In this document: one piece after another, positions 52,551 to 62,376 of the stretch
Layout of the letters: each line of letters starts with the position of its first letter
How positions within the stretch are numbered: position 1 is the first letter of the stretch
Assembly: GCA_902774215.1 (NCBI GenBank)
Contig: CACYHU010000054.1
Coordinates: 22,918 to 86,917 of the forward strand
Length of the DNA stretch: 64,000 bases
Reading direction: 5' to 3'
Source of the DNA: an uncultured Chloroflexota bacterium
Lineage (GTDB): Bacteria; Chloroflexota; Anaerolineae; Anaerolineales; Anaerolineaceae
Notes under the pieces: generated by a model
Told to the model about the DNA's origin: nothing
The model's database searches: none
Seen by the model: only the letters and a program-made list of their open reading frames with translations
Position numbers and translations under genes: made by a program

Positions 52551-54026
52551 ATGAAGCGATTTCTTTCAACAGGTATACCCATTAAAATTTTCGCAGTTCT
52601 GGCAATTCTTTTGCTGCTGGCTTTACTGGCGCCAATGCTCAAAGCTGCCCAATATGATGTTCCAAGTGCAGATGATTACGAGAACGGATATGACACTTAT
52701 GTGGCCTGGCGGGACACAGGTTCGATCACAGAAGTGATCAAAGCCGCCTTCGCGAGGATACATGAACTGTATTTCACCTGGCAGGGTACATTTACCGCGA
52801 TTTTTCTATTCACTCTCAATCCAATGATTTTTGGAGAGCAGTATTATCAAATCGGGCCATGGATCGTTATCGGCACACTGCTTTTTGGGATGTTTTACCT
52901 GACATTCACCCTCTGGGGACGGATATATCAGGCCTCAAAATCAGAATGTACCATCATCGCTGTGATATGGGCAGCCGCAGGCACCCAGTTTCTTCCCCGT
53001 GCAAGCCAGGGCATCTACTGGTATACCGGTGCGATTTATTATACTTTTTTCTTCGGTCTGGCCGCTGTGGCTTACGCGATTCTCATTCGTTTTATTGAAC
53101 GTGATAAAAACGACCGCGGTACAGGGGAACTGATCGCTTCATGCCTGCTCCTGTTTTTCATAGGCGGCGGCAATCTGGTGACCGGCCTGACAACGACCGT
53201 CGTTCTTCTCAGCATTGAAGCCTGGCTGATCTTCCGGAAAAATTCCGTCTGGAAAATCCTTCTGATCCCGCTGCTTTGTTTCGCTGTTTCTTTCGGGATC
53301 AATATAGCTGCCCCGGGAAATTCCGCACGGCAGACATTTTTTGCACAGCCCGGTCTGATCAAATCCGTATTCCTGTCCTTCAAAGAAACTTTCCACTCCT
53401 TCGGGAAATGGTTTACCATTCCGGTGATCTCATTGATCCTCATCCTCATTCCTGTCTTCAGAAACATTAGCCTGCGGACAGAAAAGCGTTTTCCGCTGCC
53501 GGGGCTTGTGAGTTTATATTCTCTGTGTCTGGCAGCAGTGATGTTTTACGCTCCGATTTACGCAATGACAGAACAGACTTTGGACCACCTTGGCCGCATC
53601 ACGAACATCATATTCTTCGGAATGCTCTTCCTTGTTATATTCAATCTTTTTTACTGGATCGGATATTTAGTTCAAAAGGGAACGCTCAAAAAGGATTTCT
53701 TCCCTGCTGCCGGAAAAAACCGCATCAGCCTGGTATTTCTGGCCGTTATGCTGCTTATTTTTTCTTTCGGTATGACTCAGATCAAATGGTATGACACGAC
53801 CAGCATCAGTGCCTTCCGCTCCTACCGCAGCACACAGATGGGAAATTACTGGCACACCTACCAGCAGCGTCTAAAAATACTAAAGGATCCGGAAATAAAG
53901 GATGCGGTATTAAAACGCTTCCCATACCGGCCTTATGTTTTATTTTTCCAGGAATTATCGACGGATCCGGGGCATAATTCAACAATAGCTCTTTGGTACG
54001 GAAAAGATTCTGTCATTATTCAATAA
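52551..54026 (+). CDS. DUF6056 family polytopic membrane protein
   Basis: A 491-residue protein with about 12 membrane segments. The segment VPSADDYENGYDTYVAWRD near residue 35 (conserved DD before a Trp-containing helix) and WQGTFTAIFLFTLNP resemble DUF6056/GT-C-like proteins. Such proteins are thought to act with polyprenyl-linked sugars at the membrane, but no activity is established. No clear ribosome-binding site precedes ATG 52551; its start is the weakest part of the call. It is followed after 15 bases by proC. Confidence 0.72.
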   Translation: MKRFLSTGIPIKIFAVLAILLLLALLAPMLKAAQYDVPSADDYENGYDTYVAWRDTGSITEVIKAAFARIHELYFTWQGTFTAIFLFTLNPMIFGEQYYQIGPWIVIGTLLFGMFYLTFTLWGRIYQASKSECTIIAVIWAAAGTQFLPRASQGIYWYTGAIYYTFFFGLAAVAYAILIRFIERDKNDRGTGELIASCLLLFFIGGGNLVTGLTTTVVLLSIEAWLIFRKNSVWKILLIPLLCFAVSFGINIAAPGNSARQTFFAQPGLIKSVFLSFKETFHSFGKWFTIPVISLILILIPVFRNISLRTEKRFPLPGLVSLYSLCLAAVMFYAPIYAMTEQTLDHLGRITNIIFFGMLFLVIFNLFYWIGYLVQKGTLKKDFFPAAGKNRISLVFLAVMLLIFSFGMTQIKWYDTTSISAFRSYRSTQMGNYWHTYQQRLKILKDPEIKDAVLKRFPYRPYVLFFQELSTDPGHNSTIALWYGKDSVIIQ

Positions 54027-54041
54027 CATCAGGAGGCTCTT

Positions 54042-54848
54042 ATGACAAAATTGGCAGTGATCGGTGCAGGAATGATGGGCAGCGCCATCATAAAAGGTAT
54101 TATCCGCAATAAGATCCTTACGCCGCAGGATATTTTCATCAGCGATCCGGATACCGAAAAAACCGGTCAGCTGAACACGACTCTCGGCGTCAATACAGCC
54201 GGCTCGAATGAAACAGCGGTAAAAGATGCCGAAATCGTTTTAATTGCCGTCAAACCGCAGTTCCTGGATGGAGCACTTTGCACGATCAAAGAGAACATTT
54301 CTCCTGAAGCAATGATCATGACTATAGTTGCCGGTGTTCCGGTAAGTTTTTACCTGCATACGCTGGACATAAAACGGGTGGTCCGCGTTATGCCCAACAC
54401 CCCGGCCCAGGTAGGAGAAGGCGTCTGCGGCTGGTATGCCACTGATGCCGTCAGCCCTGAGCAGAAAGAGATGGCAGAAAAGATCCTTTCTGCGCTTGGC
54501 GTACAGTTTGAAGTAAAACGGGAATCTGACCTGGATCTGGTGACCGCGGTCTCCGGTTCCGGGCCTGCTTACGTTTACCTCTTCATTGAGTCCATGATAG
54601 ATACGGCCGTCCAGATGGGCCTGCCGCGTCCTCTTTCCCAAAAAATCGTACTGCAGACAGTACTCGGTTCATCTGCTTATATGAAAGCAGCCGGGAAACA
54701 CCCTGTTATCCTGAAAAACGAGGTAACCTCGCCCGGCGGAACAACCGCGGCCGCATTGGCAGCAATGGAAAAAGAAGGACTCCGCACCGCTGTCGCCGAA
54801 GGAATGCTTGCCTGTCTGGCTAAGACCATAGAGTTAGGTAAGAAATAG
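54042..54848 (+). CDS. proC: Pyrroline-5-carboxylate reductase
   Basis: A 268-residue cytoplasmic enzyme for the last step of proline synthesis (P5C to proline with NAD(P)H). Seen: the N-terminal GAGMMGSA dinucleotide loop, AVKPQFLDGAL, VVRVMPNTPAQVGEG (the family signature), VTAVSGSGPAYVYLFIESM, and EVTSPGGTTAAALAAMEK near the C-terminus. AGGAGG precedes the start. It heads a tight run of six same-strand genes. The proC-mtaB junction overlaps by one base. Confidence 0.96.
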   Translation: MTKLAVIGAGMMGSAIIKGIIRNKILTPQDIFISDPDTEKTGQLNTTLGVNTAGSNETAVKDAEIVLIAVKPQFLDGALCTIKENISPEAMIMTIVAGVPVSFYLHTLDIKRVVRVMPNTPAQVGEGVCGWYATDAVSPEQKEMAEKILSALGVQFEVKRESDLDLVTAVSGSGPAYVYLFIESMIDTAVQMGLPRPLSQKIVLQTVLGSSAYMKAAGKHPVILKNEVTSPGGTTAAALAAMEKEGLRTAVAEGMLACLAKTIELGKK

Positions 54849-56113
54849 TGAAGGTTTTTTTCGACACCATCGGATGCCGCCTGAACCAGGCTGAAATAGA
54901 GCGTTACGCGGCACAATTCACACTTGTACCTGATGCCGGATCCGCGGATATGGTCATTGTCAACACCTGCTCCGTTACTGCCGCAGCCGCATCTGATTCC
55001 CGGGGTAAAATACGCAGTGCATCGAAAAACGGTGCACAGGTAGTCGTTACCGGCTGCTGGAGCACAATGGAGCCTGAAATTGCTTCGGCCATGGATGGCG
55101 TAAGCCTTGTGGTCCCAAATGAAAAGAAAGACTCACTGCCTTCCATAGTTTTGGGGATCGAACCGGAAATTTTTGATGAAGAGCCTTTAAAACGCATCAT
55201 TCTTCCGGGGATCCACGCACGGACCAGGGCATTCATAAAAATTCAGGATGGCTGTGACAACCACTGTACCTTCTGCGTTACGCACCTGGTCCGCGGAAAG
55301 TCACGCAGTGTCGGAAAGGAAAGAGTCCTGCGGGACGTCCTGGCTGCTATCAACGCGGGCGGCAGGGAGATCGTTCTCACCGGTGTAAACCTCGGCGCGT
55401 GGGGACTCGATCTTGATCCGGCAGTTGAACTCGCGGATTTAATCGAGTTTCTGCTGTGCGAGACAGATATTCCGCGCATCCGCCTTTCTTCGCTTGAATC
55501 GTGGAACCTGTCTGACCGTTTTCTGCGTCTCTGGGAAAACCCGCGCATGTGTCCTCATTTTCATCTGCCGCTGCAATCCGGCTCCGATTCTGTGCTGAAA
55601 CGCATGGCACGCCGCACAACACTGGCAGAATTCCGCCGTCTGGTGGAGACAGCCATCTCCATTGTCCCGGATTTTGCCATCACCACGGATGTGATTGCCG
55701 GATTTCCCGGTGAAACGGACACGGAATTTGCGGAAACGCTTGAATTTATCAGATCGATCCCGTTTGCGGGAGGACATGTTTTTCCCTATTCACCGCGTCC
55801 CGGCACACCTGCAGCGCGCATGAAAGATCAGGTGCCGAAGGCAATCCAAAAGGAACGTGCAAAAGTTCTGCGCGATATCTTTGAACAGAAAACAGAACAA
55901 TTTGAAACATCATTTATCGGAACAGACAAAGATGTGCTCTGGGAATCATCTCAGTTGTCGAAAGACGGCCTGTACGAAACACACGGACTTTCCGGCAACT
56001 ATCTGACAGTAACAACCAAATTTTCAACCCCGGTCCGGAACCGCATTGATACAGTCCGCATCACGGGGAGGGAAGAGGGAAAACTGACAGGAAAAGTACT
56101 GAAAATTTCCTGA
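54848..56113 (+). CDS. mtaB: tRNA t6A37 methylthiotransferase MtaB
   Basis: A 421-residue radical-SAM methylthiotransferase. It has an N-terminal UPF0004 domain (Cys in TIGCRLNQAE, in NTCSVTA and in VTGCWS) and a radical-SAM motif CDNHCTFC (Cys136, 140, 143); the C-terminus is TRAM-like. It inserts a methylthio group into N6-threonylcarbamoyladenosine at position 37 of tRNA decoding ANN codons. The start is a GTG at 54848 overlapping the proC stop (TAGTG), a translational coupling; no ribosome-binding site is needed for this. MtaB rather than MiaB by length and sequence. Confidence 0.93.
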   Translation: MKVFFDTIGCRLNQAEIERYAAQFTLVPDAGSADMVIVNTCSVTAAAASDSRGKIRSASKNGAQVVVTGCWSTMEPEIASAMDGVSLVVPNEKKDSLPSIVLGIEPEIFDEEPLKRIILPGIHARTRAFIKIQDGCDNHCTFCVTHLVRGKSRSVGKERVLRDVLAAINAGGREIVLTGVNLGAWGLDLDPAVELADLIEFLLCETDIPRIRLSSLESWNLSDRFLRLWENPRMCPHFHLPLQSGSDSVLKRMARRTTLAEFRRLVETAISIVPDFAITTDVIAGFPGETDTEFAETLEFIRSIPFAGGHVFPYSPRPGTPAARMKDQVPKAIQKERAKVLRDIFEQKTEQFETSFIGTDKDVLWESSQLSKDGLYETHGLSGNYLTVTTKFSTPVRNRIDTVRITGREEGKLTGKVLKIS

Positions 56114-56125
56114 ATGGAGGGTATG

Positions 56126-57835
56126 ATGAGCGAATTTAAATTTTCAAAACCTTCTGCCATGATCCAGATCGAGCTGCCGGACGGCCGCCTGATCGAAGGT
56201 CCCCGCGGCAGTACCCTGGAAGACTTTTTGAATATTCTGAAACCGGAACTGAAGTCTGAACTTGTCGGTGCTGTTGTTAACGGTGAACTGAAGGAACTCC
56301 GCCACCAGCTGAATTCCAGTGCCAATGTTACGCCGTTTACAATGGAGCACTCAGGCGGTCTGATCATCTACAAACGCTCTCTCGTTTACATGATGGCAGC
56401 CTGTTTTGAAAAACTCTTTCCGGATTTCGACCTGGAAGTGAAACATTCCATCAAGGGCGGAGGGATTTTCTGCTGTGTTTACGGGCCAAGAGATTTCACC
56501 GCCAAAGACCGTCAAAAACTGCAGAAAGAAATGCGCAGGCTCGTGGCTGCTGATCATAAGATCATCCGCAAAGAGATCTCCCTTGATGAAGCATATCAGC
56601 TCTTTGAGCGTAAACAGCAGGCAGACAAGCTTGATCTGCTGAAATACCGCAAAAAGCCATATCTGACGACTTACATTCTGGATGATTTTCAGGACTATTT
56701 CTATGGTTATATGGTTCCTTCCACCGGGTATCTGAAATACTTCAGGCTCGAGAAAGCCGGACAGAAAAACGGATTCATCCTCCGCCACCCCAATGACGGG
56801 AATGAAAAACAGTTCGGCACGCTGGAAAAATACGAACGGATGCGGCCAATATTTGATGAATACAGCACCTGGCAGAAAAATCTCAATGTCCATATGCTTT
56901 CTTCCATCAACCGGGCAATCGATGAAAACCGCATTGGAGAACTGATCCTTGTTTCTGAATCACTGCAGGGTCGTCAGTTTACAAATGCCGCCGAAGCAAT
57001 CGCAAAACGACACGGACAAGTAAAGCTGGTAATGATCGCAGGTCCCTCTTCGTCAGGGAAGACGACCTCATCCAAACGTCTGTCTATAGAATTGCTGGCA
57101 CGGGGAATTTCGCCGATCCCCATTGAAATGGATAATTTCTTCCTGAACCGGGAATTAACACCGCGGGATGAAAATGGAGATTATGATTTCGAAACTGTCA
57201 ACGCGCTCAATATTCCGCTTTTCCAGGATTGTATGAAGCGGCTGATAGAAGGAGAAACTGTTCAGATCCCTCATTTTGACTTTGTCACAGGAAAATCAGA
57301 ACCCGGTCAGATCCTGACCATGAATGAAAACCAGATCCTGATCGTTGAGGGTATCCACGGACTGAACCCCATTATTCTGGGGAACCTGCCCGCGGAAAAT
57401 GTTTACCGTATTTTCGTTTCGCCTATGACACAGGTCAATATGGACCGCTACAACCGCGTATCAACACTGGATGTTCGTCTGCTGCGCCGTATTGTCCGGG
57501 ATTTCCGCGACCGCGGTTACAGTGCACAATCCACCATCGCCCGCTGGAAATCAGTCCGTGCCGGAGAACATAAATACATTACTCCCTACCAAAACCTTGC
57601 GGACATCTTCATCAATACTTCACTGGTATACGAAGTGTCTGCGCTGAAGTCGCTGGCTGATATCGCCCTGCGCATGGTTCCTTTCGGCACACCGGAGCAC
57701 ATCGAAGCCAGGCGTCTGTTGGCGTTCCTCGAATGGGTGACGCCTTTGGATCGTGACCTGATCCCCGACAATTCGATCCTTGCTGAATTCGTCGGCGGGT
57801 CCAACCTCAAAGACTTCATTACCTGGAGAAATTAA
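56126..57835 (+). CDS. Nucleoside kinase with TGS and tRNA-synthetase-like N-terminal domains
   Basis: A 569-residue protein. An N-terminal TGS-like domain (MIQIELPDGRLIEGPRGST) and a ThrRS/AlaRS second-additional-domain-like section (~70-200) precede a uridine-kinase-like P-loop domain (~290-490): MIAGPSSSGKTTSSKRL for Walker A, DNFFLNRELTPRDENG, and VEGIHGLNP. This three-part arrangement is a recognised bacterial nucleoside-kinase family. The start at 56126 follows GGAGGG by 4 bases; ATG 56123 is possible, and ATG 56114 is unlikely since the site would lie inside. It follows mtaB after 12 bases. Confidence 0.9.
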   Translation: MSEFKFSKPSAMIQIELPDGRLIEGPRGSTLEDFLNILKPELKSELVGAVVNGELKELRHQLNSSANVTPFTMEHSGGLIIYKRSLVYMMAACFEKLFPDFDLEVKHSIKGGGIFCCVYGPRDFTAKDRQKLQKEMRRLVAADHKIIRKEISLDEAYQLFERKQQADKLDLLKYRKKPYLTTYILDDFQDYFYGYMVPSTGYLKYFRLEKAGQKNGFILRHPNDGNEKQFGTLEKYERMRPIFDEYSTWQKNLNVHMLSSINRAIDENRIGELILVSESLQGRQFTNAAEAIAKRHGQVKLVMIAGPSSSGKTTSSKRLSIELLARGISPIPIEMDNFFLNRELTPRDENGDYDFETVNALNIPLFQDCMKRLIEGETVQIPHFDFVTGKSEPGQILTMNENQILIVEGIHGLNPIILGNLPAENVYRIFVSPMTQVNMDRYNRVSTLDVRLLRRIVRDFRDRGYSAQSTIARWKSVRAGEHKYITPYQNLADIFINTSLVYEVSALKSLADIALRMVPFGTPEHIEARRLLAFLEWVTPLDRDLIPDNSILAEFVGGSNLKDFITWRN

Positions 57836-60097
57836 GTGCCGGTACCCCTGACATATACAACGCGGCAGAAGGAACTGATCGAAGCAGATCCTTCTGCGCG
57901 CATATATCTCAGCGGGAAAGCCGGATGCGGAAAAAGCGCCGCAGCGGCTGAACGGGTGCGGTTTCTGATGGAATATACCGACGCCTGGCCGCAGATCCTC
58001 ATCTTTACCCCGGGCAGAAATTTCAACGAGCTTTACAGGGGCCTTTATTCACGTGAAGGGATCCGCCCGCAGGCAACATCCTACAACAGTTATGTTCAGA
58101 ACAGCCTGAAGCTGTTCTGGCCGCTGATCGCGGAAAAAACTGAGATGGGAAACAAAAATTCCTATCCCATGTTCCTCACCATCGAAGCAGCCCAAATCAT
58201 TATGGCAAAACTGATCCGGGAAAAAAGGGAGGAAGGCTATTTCAATGGTCTTACCGCAGCCCCATCCCGTGTGTTTAATCAGGTAATGCTTGCAATGCAT
58301 AAATGCGCCGCCGCGGAGATCCCGTTTGATGATTATGCTCAGATCATGCGGGAAAGCTGGGGCGGGGATGGTGCACTGCTCCCGGTTTTTGAACAGACAA
58401 TGGAATGCGGGAAAATCTATCGGGAGTTTTGTCTGAGAAATAATCTTCTGGATTACTCCCTTCAGTTGGAATTATTCACAAAACACCTGCTTTCCCACCC
58501 GACCTACCGGGAATGGCTGAAAAATCAGCAGCTCCATTTTATATTTGACAATCTTGAAGAAGAAGTTCCCGCAGCCCATCACTTTGTGAGGGAGATCGAA
58601 CCTTTATGCAGTTCCCTGCTGCTCATTACGGATAAAGACGGCGGTTACCGCAGCTTTATGGGCTGTGACCCGCTCTCGGCCGAAACACTGCGGGAGATAT
58701 GTCCGCTGCAAATCACTTTTGAACAATCTTTCGTCAGCAGCCCCGCGATCCAGTCAATGGAACGTGTGATCGTCGATCCGGGGCTCACTAATAAAGATCT
58801 GCCGGTCAGTCCCCGCTCTGCCTTCAGCTTTGCCTCAGGGCACCATTATCCCGAAATGATCAAAAAAGCGGTAAACGATGTGGCAAATCTGGTCTGGACA
58901 CAGGGAGTAGATCCAAAGGACATCGTGATCATCGCTCCGCTTGTCAGCGATGTGCTTTATACCGAAATGGAACGGGGATTATGGGAACAAGGAATCAAAG
59001 TCTATCTTCACCGGCCTTCCCGTCCGCTGCTGAATGAGCGCGTTACCCGCTCACTGCTGACCCTTTGTGAAATCGTAAAACCCGTTCCGGGAACGCAGGT
59101 ACGTCTTCTGGATATTGTACAGATGGCACAGTGTTTTATCGAAGGGCTGGATCCTATGCGCGGACAGCTCATCGTCGGAGGGATGTTCCGCGAACGAAAA
59201 CATGACGATCCGGATCCCATCGAATATGACATCAAACCATTCGCCTCTCTTTCAGCAGAAAAACGCAGCCGCATTCCCGCTCATATTGCTGAACGCTTTG
59301 AAATTCTCAGAAACTGGATAGAACAGCAGCGGAAAAACAAAGCCTTGTCCCCTGAACGGATCATCTCCGAATTTTTCACGGATATCCTGATCCGCGAAGG
59401 ATTCATCACCGACCAGGAGACCAATCTCGGTATCCGCAAGGCAGCGGACTCAATGACAAAATACAAAGCCGTCCTTGATTATCTGGACGAGCATGCTGTG
59501 CCCGGCAGCAGTCTCCCTGACTGGACAGATTACTTTGAGCTTGTGGGGCTCGGCATGATCAACGCCAAATATTATGAAGAACTTTATGCGCAGCCGGACA
59601 ATACCGTCCTCATCTCGCTGACATCCGCATTCCTTTCCATGAACCGCAGCGCTGATTACCAGATCTGGCTGAATGTCGGTGCGCCGCGCTGGTGGGAACG
59701 TTTTTACGGAGAACTGACAAATGACGCTGTACTCAGCCGGTTTTGGCCCCCGGAGAAAAAATGGGATGCTCTTACAGCCGCGGCGTATAACGATGCTCAT
59801 ATGACAAGGCAGATATGCGGACTGCTCCGCCGCTGCCGCGTTCAGGTCAAAGCCTATGCCAGCGAATTGAATGAATCCGGGATGGAGCAGAAATCAAAAC
59901 TGCTCTACCTCTTTTCCGCACTCACCCGCCGGTTCAAGTTTGACAAACCGACCGAGCCTTATCCCGAGATTGAATTTATACAGATGCTCAGGGAAGAAGA
60001 AGCTATTTATCCCGGTGTAACCGGTGAACCGCCGATTGAAAAACAGCTGCGCGATTCCGGTGCCGTGCCGTTTTCTGATGCTGAAGGAGAAGACTGA
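57836..60097 (+). CDS. Degenerate UvrD/RecB-like helicase subunit
   Basis: A 753-residue protein with an SF1-type N-terminus: Walker A GKAGCGKSAA (Lys33), then a region of helicase fold. The DExQ position is FDNLEEEVPAAHHF (Asp238, Glu lost), and no clear motif VI arginine is visible in the C-terminal third. It is thus likely an ATP-binding but weak or inactive helicase, perhaps a scaffold like the inactive halves of RecBCD/AddAB. It starts with GTG right after the kinase stop and overlaps the next gene by one base (TGATG). A three-subunit complex with 60097 and 62377 is likely. Confidence 0.82.
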   Translation: MPVPLTYTTRQKELIEADPSARIYLSGKAGCGKSAAAAERVRFLMEYTDAWPQILIFTPGRNFNELYRGLYSREGIRPQATSYNSYVQNSLKLFWPLIAEKTEMGNKNSYPMFLTIEAAQIIMAKLIREKREEGYFNGLTAAPSRVFNQVMLAMHKCAAAEIPFDDYAQIMRESWGGDGALLPVFEQTMECGKIYREFCLRNNLLDYSLQLELFTKHLLSHPTYREWLKNQQLHFIFDNLEEEVPAAHHFVREIEPLCSSLLLITDKDGGYRSFMGCDPLSAETLREICPLQITFEQSFVSSPAIQSMERVIVDPGLTNKDLPVSPRSAFSFASGHHYPEMIKKAVNDVANLVWTQGVDPKDIVIIAPLVSDVLYTEMERGLWEQGIKVYLHRPSRPLLNERVTRSLLTLCEIVKPVPGTQVRLLDIVQMAQCFIEGLDPMRGQLIVGGMFRERKHDDPDPIEYDIKPFASLSAEKRSRIPAHIAERFEILRNWIEQQRKNKALSPERIISEFFTDILIREGFITDQETNLGIRKAADSMTKYKAVLDYLDEHAVPGSSLPDWTDYFELVGLGMINAKYYEELYAQPDNTVLISLTSAFLSMNRSADYQIWLNVGAPRWWERFYGELTNDAVLSRFWPPEKKWDALTAAAYNDAHMTRQICGLLRRCRVQVKAYASELNESGMEQKSKLLYLFSALTRRFKFDKPTEPYPEIEFIQMLREEEAIYPGVTGEPPIEKQLRDSGAVPFSDAEGED

Positions 60098-62370
60098 TGC
60101 CTTTTACGCCTCGTGAAGAACAACAGCAGGTACTCTCATACACCGGCGGCACCATGGGCATTTCCGCGGTACCCGGAAGCGGAAAAACATTTATCCTATC
60201 GGCTTTGGCAGCTGATCTGGTTGAAAAACTGGTCCGGGATTCTGCCGGACAGGAGCCTGATCAGGAGATTCTGATCGTCACCTTTTCCAACGCCGCGGCA
60301 CTGAACTTTTCCGCCCGCATCGCAGCCTTTCTTGCCGAAAGGGGACTGCTGCCCGGCATCGGTTACAAAGTCTGCACATTGCACAGCATGGCTCTGGATA
60401 TAATCCGCGGGCACACGCAGCAATTGGGTATTCAGGATGACTTCACGGTTCTTGATGAAGTCGGTTCTGATGCTCTTCTGCACCGCGCAGTTGACTTGTG
60501 GCTGGCAGCCGATGAGAGAGAAACCTTTGACCGCGTAATAGAACCGAAACTGAAGCCTGAAACACAGGATGAAAAATACCGTGACAAATGGCGTGATGAT
60601 ATTACTGATATTGTGCGCAACGTTATTTCGCAGGCTAAGGATTACCATGTCACGCCGGAAGATCTGCGGAAGAATATGACCGTCACGGACGACCGTTTCA
60701 TCCGTCCGCTGCTGGAAATGGTCTGTGACATATACGGGTTTTATCAGACACAGCTGCGCAATTATCCTGCCATGGATTTTGCTGACCTGATGTTTTACGC
60801 CTATCATCTGCTTTCCACAGACACAGGTTATCTTGCTTATCTTCAGCACCGGTGGCCTTATATTCTGGAAGATGAAGCACAGGACAGCTCCCTGATCCAG
60901 GAAGAGGTACTGCAGATGCTTACAGCCAAAAGCGGGAACTGGGTGCGTGTCGGTGATCCGAATCAGGCTATCAACGAAACCTTTACCACTGCAAACCCCA
61001 AATATTTGCGGAACTTCATTGAAAAAGCGAATATGAGTGTGCCGATGGAAACAGCCGGACGCTCTCAGCGCAGCGTTTTGGCACAGGCAAACCGTCTCGT
61101 GAATTACGTTGTCACAGCTCATCCAAATCCTGAATGCCGCCAGGGACTGGCACCGACCTACGTCCGTCTGACCCGTCCCGATGACAAACAGGGAAATCCA
61201 CCGGATGACCCTTCACGTATTATTTACGATCCTGTCCTTTATACTACGCGCGAGGAAGTCGACGTCATCAGCCGTCTTGCGGTAAAACATGCGCAGGAAC
61301 ATCCGAACGAGACCATCGCTATTCTGACTCCCGGCAATGAATACGGGAAAGAATTTGTGAACCGTCTTGAGGACTTTCCGATTGAAGTCGTGGAAGTCCT
61401 TAAGAGCACAAAAAAGGCCCGGGCTTCTGCGGATGTGCTTGCCGCGGTTTTGGATTGGCTTTCCGTCCCGCTTAACCGGAAATACTGTCTTTCTCTTTTC
61501 CGCATTCTTTACAGTGAACGGGAAAAAGGAGAATTTTTCCTCACAGAAGCAGATCAGAAGAAAGCTTCCGATATACTTGAGAACCTGGAGCATCCGGAGG
61601 ATTTCTTCTATCCGGCTTCAGAAAGCAGTCTTCGGGAGCTGGTGGAAAGCTGGGAACTTGACGAACTTATGACACAGACCATGTTTCGCTTCCGCTATTT
61701 TCTGAAACGATGGCTGGATGCACGGTTCCTTCCAATCGATCAATTGACGCTGCTCATCGGGCAGGCTCTTTTCAGCACTTCGGAGGACCTCTGCTGTGCC
61801 GGCCAGATCGGCATTCTGCTCGCGCAGGTCGTACGGATGAATCCCGATTTGAACCTCAGCTCCATGGCAGCGGAAGTGCGGAAAATCGCTTCGAATGCAA
61901 ATCTATACGCAGGCTTGAGAGGGTCGGATTCTCAATTCGATCCCAACGATTATCCGGGGAAAATCATCGTTACCACATACCATAAATCCAAGGGACTTGA
62001 ATGGGACCAGGTTTTCCTGACCAGCTGCAATAACTATGATTTTCCGGACGGCAGCGAGGCACAATACATAAACCGCCGTTACAAACCGCGCTATGTCCGG
62101 GATAATCTCGACCTGCAGGCAGAAATACTGCAGGCACTGAAGGTCGTTTCTTTTCCCCAATCAGGTCTGCAGTACCGCCGCGGGGACGGCAGCCGCAATG
62201 CCTGGCTGGACAGTGTCAAAGAGCGGCTGCGCCTTCTTTATGTCGGCATCACCAGAGCGAAAAAGGGGCTGTATGTTTCTTTCAACAGCGGGCGCTACGG
62301 AAAAACAACAGAAGCAAATGTGGTCATGAAACTCCGCATAATGTGGGGGCACAGAGAGAATGGCAGGTAA
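60097..62370 (+). CDS. UvrD/PcrA-type DNA helicase
   Basis: A 757-residue SF1A 3'-5' helicase. All core motifs are visible: GSGKT (Lys30), TFSNAAALNFSARIA (Ia), ILEDEAQDSS (DEAQ), VGDPNQAINETF (III), TTYHKSKGLEWDQVF (V) and LRLLYVGITRAKKGL (VI). The insertion between motifs is normal for UvrD. ATG at 60097 overlaps the preceding stop, so the two are coupled. The following nuclease gene starts 7 bases after the stop. Role inferred: unwinding DNA ends for repair or recombination, with the degenerate partner and the RecB-like nuclease. Confidence 0.93.
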   Translation: MPFTPREEQQQVLSYTGGTMGISAVPGSGKTFILSALAADLVEKLVRDSAGQEPDQEILIVTFSNAAALNFSARIAAFLAERGLLPGIGYKVCTLHSMALDIIRGHTQQLGIQDDFTVLDEVGSDALLHRAVDLWLAADERETFDRVIEPKLKPETQDEKYRDKWRDDITDIVRNVISQAKDYHVTPEDLRKNMTVTDDRFIRPLLEMVCDIYGFYQTQLRNYPAMDFADLMFYAYHLLSTDTGYLAYLQHRWPYILEDEAQDSSLIQEEVLQMLTAKSGNWVRVGDPNQAINETFTTANPKYLRNFIEKANMSVPMETAGRSQRSVLAQANRLVNYVVTAHPNPECRQGLAPTYVRLTRPDDKQGNPPDDPSRIIYDPVLYTTREEVDVISRLAVKHAQEHPNETIAILTPGNEYGKEFVNRLEDFPIEVVEVLKSTKKARASADVLAAVLDWLSVPLNRKYCLSLFRILYSEREKGEFFLTEADQKKASDILENLEHPEDFFYPASESSLRELVESWELDELMTQTMFRFRYFLKRWLDARFLPIDQLTLLIGQALFSTSEDLCCAGQIGILLAQVVRMNPDLNLSSMAAEVRKIASNANLYAGLRGSDSQFDPNDYPGKIIVTTYHKSKGLEWDQVFLTSCNNYDFPDGSEAQYINRRYKPRYVRDNLDLQAEILQALKVVSFPQSGLQYRRGDGSRNAWLDSVKERLRLLYVGITRAKKGLYVSFNSGRYGKTTEANVVMKLRIMWGHRENGR

Positions 62371-62376
62371 CAGGGA